Source of the DNA: Gentiana macrophylla
Lineage: Eukaryota > Streptophyta > Magnoliopsida > Gentianales > Gentianaceae
NCBI GenBank assembly: GCA_026214975.1
Contig: CM047808.1
Coordinates: forward strand, 3,895,262-3,959,261
DNA length: 64,000 bases
Direction of reading: 5' to 3'
Positions 35,857-45,820 of the stretch are shown one piece after another (the stretch's first letter is position 1; the number at the start of each line of letters is the position of its first letter). The notes under the pieces were generated by a model. That model saw only the letters and a list, made by a program, of their open reading frames with translations. It was not told the origin of the DNA and searched no databases. A program made the position numbers and the translations under genes.

Positions 35857-38800
35857 TTAGGAGAATTCTAGTATGTTGGTGATGATAAATAAAATATTAT
35901 TTCCTACAAGTCTACATGGCACTCCTTTCCGATAGAAAATACCGTAGTCATAAGTTCCTTTGACGTAGCTCATAATTTTCTGAACTAACTGCCAATGTGG
36001 CTTCCTTGGACTCTGCATAAATCTGTTTGCGACGCCAACTGCAAAGGAAATGTCTGGTCTTGATAACGTCAAGTATATCAGGCTTCCTACTAGTCGTCGA
36101 TAACTTGTAGGATCATCCAACTCTTTTCCTTCTGTTGAGCAAAACTTGGCGTTGACTTCAATTGGAATTGGTGAAGGCTTGCAGTCTATCATTCTAGACT
36201 CCTTTAATAGATTCTTAACATACTTTTGTTGACAAATGAACAACCCATCTTTAGTGTACTTGACTTCAAGTCCAAGAAAGTGCTTAAGCTCTCCTAATTC
36301 TTTCATCTAAAACCGAACTGATAGGTTCCGGTTGACTTGTTGAACTTATTTGTCATCATCTCCAGTGATGATGAGATCATCAACATATACCAAAATGATT
36401 GTTAATTTGTTATTTTGATGCTTGATGAACAAGCTTGAGTCGGACGGAGCCACGGAGAATCCACTATGAGTCAAGAACTCTGCAATCTTTCCATCATATT
36501 GTCTTTTGAATCCCTTATTGTTATATCTGTAACGCTCCGCTCCCGGATACCGAGCCTTTATCCGGAAGAGAATGTTCGGTGCGTATAACATTAAATAAAT
36601 CCAATATTATACGCCAGCCTCTACGTCGTCGTATCATATTTAAAGCAACGGAAGCCCAAAAGGCTCGGGTAAAATCATAAATGCTACTAGAATAGAATAC
36701 AAACCGACTAGGGGTAGAAAGGAAAAGCTTAAAACAACGAGATAAAGCTTACAACGTACGATGTTACAAAATAAAGATACAACACTTGTCTTACAAACTT
36801 GGAATAAAAGTACAACATGTTATTTAAGAATCTACAACATACTATAGTACAACCTTTAAAAGAAAGTAAAAGAAAGCATCATCAAGACTAACGCTCATCA
36901 AAACATCATCGAACTCCTCAACGAGCTCAAGGACAACTTGTTCGTCTTCTCACCCCAAAAGCACACAAAACAACATAATCAATTGAGGTAAGGACAAAGT
37001 ACTTAGCAAGAGGAAGAAGCTAATGTATAATCAAGTCCTACAACGAAAGGTTCATTAATTATTATTAAGTTATCTTTATGAGACCGACTCAATTCGAGTT
37101 CACTTCATGCTCATCAACATGTCGTGACTAAACGCTTCTAACTTAACTTATCTTTGTTACAACATGTTTGCGAGGGCACTACACTTAGTGAGATATGCAC
37201 TAAGACGTAAGACGTAACCTATAGAGATAAATCTCTAGCGGTCCCGAGATAATCATTCCACTTTATCCGCCAACCCTGAGAGCCGACCGGTGAATGCATA
37301 TCTCGTTCGTGAGTTTTTCCGGCGGAATGATCACTACTTTATCTGGCGGGTCTAGAATCCGGCGGTGATCATCGCCACTTTATCCGGCCAAACATCACAT
37401 TGCCGATATTGTATCGCGCTGCCTATCCAAGCTCTCATGATGTTTAACCTTTATCTAGTCAAATACGCTTATTAAGTGATTAGCTAGCCACCCAGGTTCA
37501 TTCAGACAAAAAAGCTCCTACTCCCTCTTCTTAGACTCTTAGACTCAAGCTAGCAATTACACATACATCGATGAATACTAATTCATAAAGCACAAGGCCA
37601 CTTTACTTACTCTTCCGACGGTCCCGAATTTCAATTCCTTTTATGAATACATCCGTGCGTAACTAAGCGCATCAGAAGCTTATTCATGGCTTTGTAATGT
37701 TCATGAATGTTTATTAATGTTTTTTTTTGTAGATCAAGAAACAACACTTGAAACTCAACACATAGCTCAAACATCATATTTCCCAAAAGCAAGATCAATG
37801 CGTGCGCATTTAAGGGAATGCGTGCGCATTCTAACTGTATAGGCCCTAAACCTGATTTTCAACACTTCTCTCGATTCTACAACCTTTCTAACATGTTTAT
37901 CACCAAAAATACACATCAAAACAGTAGGAAAATAGCCTTTAAATATACCATAACATCTTGTACTACAACAACAACAATTAACATGATTTACAATCAAGAA
38001 ATCAACACAAAAGCTCAACCTTAATTAACATCATAAAATTTTAATTAAACATTAGGAAGAGCCTCTTACTTGATTGAAGCCACAAAGCAAAACTAATCTC
38101 TGCAGCACTTAAATAGGCCACAAACAAGATCTAAAAGATCACAATTAACATGAATTAATTGATGATCAAAGCTTCTAAACAAAGAACTACGAAACAAAAC
38201 CCTAGAACATGAATTCATGATCCTTTTCATGAATTCACAGCAGAAATTCGACTCCAACATACCTGAGAATCAGACCCAAATTTTAGTATCAAAATGATCC
38301 TCGTCTTCTCACGATTCCAGTGGTACTTTCTGATTTCTAAACGGTTTCACGGGTCAAAAGTTATGACCAAAATCCTAAAACATAAAACATCATGATCTTT
38401 TACGATTTGCAGCAGAAAACGAGTTAACCAAACCGGATTATCTCCTGTAAGAGTATTTTTAGAATAATCTACGCTCTGAGACGATCGTTTTGACTATTTG
38501 TGGCTGCAAAACGGAATTACGGATTGGAAGATATGAATTTTTGAAGTTTATCTCCTTTTCCAAAGAAAAGAGGAAGAAGGAACGCAGAGCAGTTTTTTTT
38601 TTCTTTTCAGATTTTTAGAAAGGAAGAGTTATGAGTGTGGGAGGTTTTAATCTTGAAAATAACCTCAAAGAGATTGATATTAATTATTAACTCCCATTAA
38701 TTTCCCTTTATATTTCAAATAAAACTTAAATTCTTTATTTAAATATTATAAATTTGAACCTTATGTTAAAAGACGTTTTTACCCTTTTTCGAAAAGTCGG

Positions 38801-39366
38801 GATGTTACAATATCTATTTGATTTTCCTCTTGCTTGACTTGCATACAACGCCTCTTAATCTGACTATATAACTACGCCTGCAATCTGCTTAGCCAGCGAC
38901 TCCTGGTCGGCTAATAAATTTTCCAGCTCATCAATGATTGGTTGTGCGGCCCAACCTTGTATCGCTGTTGTGGAACTCCGATACTCGGGTTTTAAACCGT
39001 GTATCAATATTTTTCTCATCCGAGACTCACCATTTTTGGACTCCGGATCTAATTCGGAAATCTCATAACACAGAGATTTTACCTTGGTGAAATAATCTTT
39101 GATTAATAGATTTCCTTGGGTGGGCAACATCAACTCATTCTCCAGTATTTGCAGGCGTGAAATGTTCTTCCTCGAAAAACGACTAGCCAAAGTGTCCCAT
39201 GCTTCCTTCGGTGTGGTGTGTCTCTCCGGATATGTTCCATCATCTCATCTTCGATCGATGTCTTTATAGCAAACATGGCTTTTGCAGCTTTCACCTTCCA
39301 TTTACGCAAAACCATTGCATCTGTTGAAGCGGGCGGCATTGCGTCACTTCCGGTGACATACTCCAA
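35857..39366 (-). pseudogene. copia gag-RT remnant
   Basis: After leaving out the solo LTR at 36528-38809, the gag tail (LADQESLAKQIAG, EALYASQARGK) passes directly into the RT fragment KRQYDGKIAEFL. The join corresponds to a deletion from the gag linker to just past the RT motif usually written LKQSPRAW. RT then runs to about 35910, where CRL-V is fused to the LTR. Frameshifts at about 39160 and 36310 and a stop within gag break it further. Confidence 0.8.
36528..38809. mobile_element. 2.3-kb solo LTR (Ty3/gypsy-like)
   Basis: TGTAACGCTCCGCTCCCGG at the left and CGGGATGTTACA at the right, flanked by the 5-bp duplication ATATC (36523-36527 and 38810-38814). TGTAACGC...GTTACA termini are common in plant Ty3/gypsy LTRs. 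2,282 bp with no ORF of interest and no internal domain. Orientation is undetermined. Confidence 0.88.
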
Positions 39367-39977
39367 TAAATCATGGCTCTCGAGTTAGGACACCATACAC
39401 GATTTCCATGTGCTAAATTATTATTATTTAATTTTTTTAATATTACTCACCAAAAAATCAGCCATCGTGACTTGGTATTATTGCACCGTCAAACACTAAG
39501 TAAGCTAGGTCCCAGACCAATCAGCTCCAGAGTCCTGGACTGCGCACGAACAAGAATCCTTGATTGATTCTTCTCAAACGGTGAATAATATCCTCCGACA
39601 TTTTACTCCGGTAGATTGACGATGTCGTTGGTCCTCGACCAAATAGCACCACCACAAAAAAACTACACCCGATCAACCTCGTTCCGATATCATTTGTTGT
39701 GATTTAATCGATAACAAGACACAACTTTAATTGAATGACAAATATTAAATTTGGAGAATGGGACAAACTAATTTAAATAAAAAATTAGAAAACCTTTTTA
39801 TATTGCAAAGCAGAGAGTGGGATAAAGACTCACTTGACTTGTGTTGCTCGGTGCAAATGGGATTTTTTTTTATAGTTGCTTTGTGTCGGCTAGGATAATT
39901 CTAGTATGTTGGAGATGATATATAAAATATTATTTCCTACTTGGCAGATAAATCTAGACTACTACTTAGAAGAAAAA

Positions 39978-40149
39978 GAGTAATGATAGAGGCACAATAA
40001 AAATTACACAACGGATACCACAACATGATCTCCCACCCTTAATTTTGATGGGTCCACATCACAATCAATTAACACTCATCAAAATCAAGGGTGGAAGATA
40101 ATGTTGTGACATTCGTTGTGTAATTTTTGTTGTGTCTCTATCATTACTC
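39978..40149. mobile_element. Mutator-like MITE, GAGTAATGATAGAGGCACAA family, copy 2
   Basis: 172 bp. Left end GAGTAATGATAGAGGCACAA, right end (inverted) TTGTGTCTCTATCATTACTC. Flanking 9-mers are GAAGAAAAA (39969-39977) and GAAGGAAAA (40150-40158), one mismatch, as expected for a Mutator-type 9-bp target duplication. Same family as 28587-28719. Confidence 0.85.
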
Positions 40150-40310
40150 GAAGGAAAATGATATGTGCACTACACTTGTGTGTAGTGCACATACCACTAC
40201 ATGTGTGGTAGCCCTTGATTAAAGTGATCAATTATTTTTTATGGTGGGTCCCAACAGAATATGTGGTGTTGATTGTGTTGTGTAAGATGTTGTGGTTGAA
40301 AGAGTAGTTC

Positions 40311-40484
40311 ACAGAATTAGAAGCTTTTGCACAATTTGCTTCTGATCTCGATAAAGCGACTCAGAATCAATTGGCAAGAGGTCAACGATTACGCGAATTG
40401 CTTAAACAATCCTAATCGGCTCCTCTCACAGTGGACGAACATATAATGACTATTTATACCGGAACAAACGGGTATCTTGATTCG
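40311..40484 (+). pseudogene. atpA: Nuclear copy of plastid atpA fragment (NUPT)
   Basis: The frame reads [33 protein letters not shown] and IMTIYTGTNGYLDS, which is the C-terminal third of the chloroplast ATP synthase alpha subunit almost without change. CAA-to-TAA at about 40413 is a C-to-T stop, and GAA-to-GAC and CAG-to-CAT changes follow. Neither flank continues the plastid gene, so this is a 174-bp scrap. Plastid DNA inserted in nuclear introns is common and decays by C-to-T change. Confidence 0.92.
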
Positions 40485-41341
40485 TGAATGTATCACTACT
40501 CCTGCTTAGAATTGTCTAGTGTTTTATTGGAAAAAGCATTTTGTATCTAGAGAGCCAATATTATCGGCAACAATTACTAGAAAAGTCTAGACATAAAGTA
40601 GGCGGTGCTTTTTAACGATAAAATACGCTAGAACCACTACAACACAATAGGCCTTTGGCGACACTTAATTTGCTGCACTTTGATAAGTGTCGTAAATTTT
40701 CCGGCATAAGTTATTAATTGCCATGAAAGTACGACATTTTTGCGGCATACAATTTTCTGCCGCTCATTGCCGACAATTAAAACGACAATCATTGTTTATG
40801 TCACAAATGCATGGCATTTTTTGTGGCAATTTCATGATATGTCGTATAAAATACGTCACTCTTCCGACACTCTGTATATATGTCGAAAATTTTGTGGCAA
40901 TATCTTGGCATTTAGAACATAATGCCACCAAATGCACGGTATTTCTCAAATTTCTACTTTTTTATGCCTTGAATAAACAACACAAGCTGTAGTGTGTTAA
41001 GTATATAAGTAGTCAAATATAAAACGCGTTTTCACGATATCATATCAAAATGCGCTATAAAAAAAATGATATTATGAGGAATAATATGTATCTTATCTTG
41101 GCATTCCATTAAAAATTCAAACAATTCCTCAAAAAAAAAAAAAAATTTCAAACAATAAACACACATGAAATCAAAATTTATATATATATATATAAATTTT
41201 TTTTTGTAAGGCAAATGCACATGCACTCTTCTAAATAAATAAATAAATAAATAATTTACTTCAACTTTGGCGCCACACCTTAATTCCCGCAAATACTTTA
41301 GCGCCACACCCTCCCGCCAGTCCAAAAAAAATTCAGGGTGT

Positions 41342-41384
<43 letters not shown>

Positions 41385-41689
41385 CTTACGGGAACACAAA
41401 CCGGAAAAATATTCAAACCCATCGACAAGGATGACGTGTCCCATTAGTTACCAGCAAACTATTTTTTTTTTTTAGGAAACCAGCAAACTATTAAACACAA
41501 TTTAAATTATAATCGTATTTATTTTTAATATTTATAGGTGATAATTGTGATAAGTTGTTTTTTTTTTAAGGAACCGGGAGGAAGGGATTTTTTCTTTTAT
41601 AATATTGGGACGCGTTGATGAGAAACCGTCTGTGATTTTTTCTACAGAGGTATATCTGGATACAGATAATCAAAAAAGAAGCTGAATGA

Positions 41690-42135
41690 GGGTGTTCGAT
41701 TCGATTCACTTAATATTTGGTTTGAGATCGATTTAGGTTAGTATTACGATTCACTCTATCGTTAATTAGTAATCAAACCGATAATAAACCAAACCATTAA
41801 TCGAACGAAACCTTACTAAATTAAAAGCGTAACGAACCATTATATGTAACATGTATAAATAGTTTTCATAACTAAAATTATAATTGTTTATGAAAAATGC
41901 ATAAAACCGAACAGTTTATTACTAAATGAAAATACCGAATAAGAAATCAAACAACTTATAGCCAAAAATAGTTGTAAAATTTTATTTCAGATTAGTTAAT
42001 CGAACCGAACCATACCGTATATTTTGGCTTGGTTCGATATGTTCGGTTACCTTAAACAAACGGTTCGATTTGGTTTGATTTCAAATAACCGAAATTTTAC
42101 GTTCGATGTCGGTTTAAGCCATTAAGCGTGCACAA
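41690..42135. repeat. GGTTCG / CGAACC-rich inverted sequence inside the CACTA element
   Basis: GGTGTTCGATTCGATTC at the left and many CGAACC, GGTTCG and AACCGA words to GTACACCC at the right resemble a decayed hAT-type miniature element. No flanking duplication was found. 41177-41200 (TA), 41234-41253 (AATA) and 41344-41382 (A) are simple repeats nearby. Confidence 0.45.
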
Positions 42136-42759
42136 AACGAATCATGTACACCCATAATTCTCTCCATGAAGTGCAATATATATGATTATTACAATATGTA
42201 TATATATATTGCAGATTTGCAGTATTTACATGGTATATAGTACGGTATGTAGTACATAGTAAAATAATAGTGAATTTGAATTATTTCATAATATAATAAA
42301 CTTGAATTGACATGAGAATTGTACGGATAACTATTATAAACTTAATTTTACGTCAAAATCATGTTGAATAACGTATTTGAATCAATAACTCCTAAAAAAT
42401 CATATATATGGATCAATATCTCCTTAAAAAAATCATATATGTGAATCAATAAATATAATAAACATAATTAATGTCAATTTGATATTAAATCACTTAAATC
42501 ACTTAAATTATTATAATTTTTTTATATCACTTGTATATAGAGTATTACAACACTAAAACATATCATTGATCCCTCTTACCCCTTCCAACTCCCTTTTATT
42601 ATGTATATGATATCAAGATCACTTGCATATTGGTACAACACTTTAACATTTTAATACATTTGAATTGTGGTGTATCTGAGGTTTATATCACTCAAATTCT
42701 AATATAATGTACTAATAAATTGTTTAACCCTTTACAACCCTTTGTTATAGATTTCATGT

Positions 42760-43945
42760 TTAGGTCAAGCTAGTCAAACCCCTATACTAGAATTGAGTTA
42801 ACTTTGAATATCAAATTGATGGTCAATCATGTCTAGTCAATCATAGAATCTGTAATTGGGTAAACCGAACCTCAAATTGACAATCGAATAAACCCGATCA
42901 ACCTTAATCATCGTAATTGGGTTAGCTAAACATCAATTTTAAATTTGATTAAGCTCGATCAACCAACGACACTTTAATTGTGTTAATTGAACATCAAATT
43001 GTCGGTCGATCAAGTTTATTAACCACATACATTATATTTAGGTAAATTGAACATCAAATTAACGATCGAACAAGTCGATCAACCATAAAAGTCTAAATAG
43101 ATTAACTAAACCTCAAATTAACGGTCAGTCAAAGCTCGATTAACCTAAATATTGTAATGAGGTTAATTGAACATCAAATTCATGGTCGGTCAAGCCCGAC
43201 CAATCTCAACAATGTAACCAGGTTGGCTGAACCTTAAATTGACAATAAATCAAATTAACAGAAGGCAACGACAAGCACAATAATCGAGTTTAACAAACAA
43301 TAATTGACGGTAGATCAAGCCTGATCAACACTAAATACTGTAATTGGGTTAAGTGAACATCAAATTGACATTTGATCATGCCCAATCAACATCAAACACT
43401 ATAATCGGGTTAACCGAACCACAGATTGATGGTTGATCAAACCCGATCAAGCAAAACACTAAAATCATTTTTTTTTGAAATCATGTTAACTGAACCTTAA
43501 ATTGACGGTCGATCATGCCTAATCAACCCCAAACACTATAATTGAGTTAACTAGCTTGAACATCAAATTGATGGTCGTTCAAGCATAGTCAACCACAAAG
43601 AAGGCGGCAATTGGGTAATCGACACTCAAATAGATGGTCAACTAAGCCCGATCATCCTTAATCATTGAAATTCGGTTAAGCGAACTTGATTAAGCACGAT
43701 CAACGATAGTCACTCTAATTGGGTTAATTGAACCTCAAATTGAGGCTCGATCAAGCTTGGTCAACCACAAACATTGTAAATGGGTCGGTTGAGCGTCAAG
43801 CGACGATCGATCAAGCTTTGATCAACTATAAACACCTAACTGGGTAATTTGTGATATTTCAAAACTTGATCAACCTTAAACACTATAACAGGGTTAATAA
43901 CTTAATTGAACATCGAATTGATGGTTGTTCAAGCCCGGCAACATA
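42760..43945. repeat. Minisatellite of about 61-bp units inside the CACTA element
   Basis: A degenerate tandem array of roughly 19 units. The typical unit runs TAATTGGGTTAA, CTGAACATCAAATTGA, CGGTCGATCAAGCCCGATCA, ACC, then AAACAC. Units differ by substitutions and small indels, so no single reading frame crosses it. It fills most of the left interior of the element. Confidence 0.87.
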
Positions 43946-44548
43946 AAAAAGTATTTTATAATTTTTTATCTTTGGATAATTTGCTTTTTCGAAAATTATT
44001 AAATTTTTCAATTTAACTCATCGATCCCATTATCCCCACACACGACCACTAATTCTCCATAACAATTTTTTTTTTTTTTGAAATTCTCCATAACATTTTA
44101 GGCCTCCACAACCAACACGATGAACTCTTGGCGATCTAGATCATCCGCGTCGGCGTCAGTTTCGATAGTTCTTCTAGGTTATCAAGTTTTTAACATAGGA
44201 TTTCCGGACGTTTTGCGAATGTCAGATTTCCGCAACTTGTTAATACTCCTCTGCATCCTAGGAGTCGCCTATGGTAGGTGCAAAAGGACCGCCACCATCA
44301 GTAGATAGTAAGTTCTTGGTGGGTACCCTTGCTGGTGTGCCATATTGAATGTGATAAAATCTGGGGAATGGAAGCTTCTCTACTTTCAATTGGCCCAAAG
44401 ATTGTGCTTTGTCATCGATTGTCCATGGTATTTATCGAATTTTACCCTTTGATGTCCTCTGTCATATGGTTTTGTGGTTGTTTATCACGCTCTGTCATAT
44501 GGGTTCGTACTCATTCATGATTTATCTTAGGGAATATTTCAGTGGGTA

Positions 44549-45820
44549 ATGAAGCCTTTGCATTGGGACTATCTGATAAAGCCACCGTTTGGGATCAACT
44601 TAAATCTAGTTCCTTTCAGAAAGACTTAACCTACAATATTTTTAATAAGTTCATTTATTGCGTGTTGTTCATTCATATGTAGTTTTTTTGCTGGTATTAC
44701 ATTTACATGTATCTTCATAAAAGATTGAATGAAGAATTGATTGAGAATTTGTTCATGGTCAATGGTTTGAGTAATAGTTCGACCCAGGTGGAAAGCGTCC
44801 AGTTTGGGCATTCTCTAAATCAATAATCCCAGGTGCTCGACCCAAAAAATCTCTAAATATGGGCATTCTTTTATGGGCACTTAATGGCACCATTGATGAA
44901 GTTTGGGGCGCTTGTGGGAGGTATATTTGATTGTTATTGGATAATATCATTCATATCATGTGCATTATGATTTCATGATGAAAATGGTTGTATGGGTTTT
45001 ATTTCAATTGTCTCGTTGATATCCTGGATGGCGTGTTTTAAGACAACCAATAGTGAATGTACCATCAACCATAAGCGAGGCATAAAGAAGGTCAATATTA
45101 TCCATATACCATGGTTCTATATATGGACTGAAAGGTTTTGGTTTTGTGTTACGTCCTTAGATGGGTGTTTATAGTTCAATATTTGGTTCCTTCCCTTCAA
45201 ATGCTGTAAAAACGAACAACTTATGTTTGTGGTTTGGTTTATGGCATGAATAGTTAGATTGTTACATGTAGTAGACAGTCATTTTTAGCATTTGAGTGGG
45301 ACGGGGAAGGGAATCAATTTCATCGTATTTACATTTGTTTGCTTATAGGCGATAAAATAAATATATTGTGAGTCTCATCAATTTTGAGCTAAGGAGTCTA
45401 TTTATCGAAGAGTAGAAGCCATTATTCATTGAATAGGATGAGAATTGAAGGTTAAAGAAGTTCTGTTGATGTATGATTTATTGAATTTATCAAGATGTTG
45501 ACTAATATGCCATCTATTTCAATAGTTGTATTTTTTATGCACCACATTAAGCAAAATTCGGGAAATTCTACAACATGATGTGGTAGTGAGACACGTGTAA
45601 TGACAATGGTATTACTCTTTCTTATAATTACCGTGTTATTCAATTGCTTTGTCTAATATTTCTTATTATTTTGAAATATAACAGGCAATGCAAACATGTT
45701 GTGAACTGAGTTTCTTGAGTGTTTATTAAAGATGGTTCCAACACACAAGGAAGAACAGAAATTGAAGGAATTCAAATATGAATCACCTTTGAAACATGGC
45801 GGCAGGTTTCCTTTTCCCAA
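44549..45820 (+). pseudogene. Captured formin FH2-domain fragments
   Basis: Three collinear pieces with intron-like gaps. Piece one, 44549-44619, reads MKPLHWD, then after a small frameshift DKATVWDQLKSSSFQ, the start of plant FH2 domains. Piece two, 44724-44922, begins after an AG acceptor with LNEELIENLFMVN. It contains a stop, then VLDPK and (other frame) ILLWALNGTIDEVW before a GT donor. Piece three, from 45685 after an acceptor, reads GNANML..., LECLLKMVPTHKEEQKLKEF and KYESPLK. Order and spacing follow a real formin gene (actin nucleation and elongation). Frameshifts and stops show it is not functional. It lies wholly inside the CACTA element. Confidence 0.85.

Larger units (their letters stand above)
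35657..39941 (-). mobile_element. Internally deleted Ty1/copia element with nested solo LTR
   Basis: LTRs are at 35657-35908 and 39695-39941 (plus strand TGTTGTGATTTA ... TTATTTCCTAC). A degenerate tRNA-Met-like primer site sits at about 39681-39692. On the minus strand gag (39366-38864; MQ-poor, with RKWKVKAAKAMFAIK, EAWDTL-like frameshift, LIKDYFTKVKSL, HGLKPEYRS) runs into RT text (AEFLTHSGFSVAPSDSSLF, LVYVDDLIITGDD with YVDD at 36387-36376, ELGELKHFLGLEV, SYRRLVGSLIYL). The zinc knuckle, protease, integrase and RNase H are missing. RNase H is cut directly at the LTR. No target duplication was found. Confidence 0.87.

Noticed and set aside
42760..43945. Possible CRISPR-like or centromeric array
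   Set aside because: There are no unique spacers between conserved repeats, units are contiguous and degenerate, and the host is a plant. The array sits inside a CACTA element.
44120..44308. 62-codon ORF (MNSWRSRSSASAS...) as part of the captured formin or another captured gene
   Set aside because: It has a hydrophobic stretch, but I could not match it to a formin N-terminus or any other family, so no call was made.
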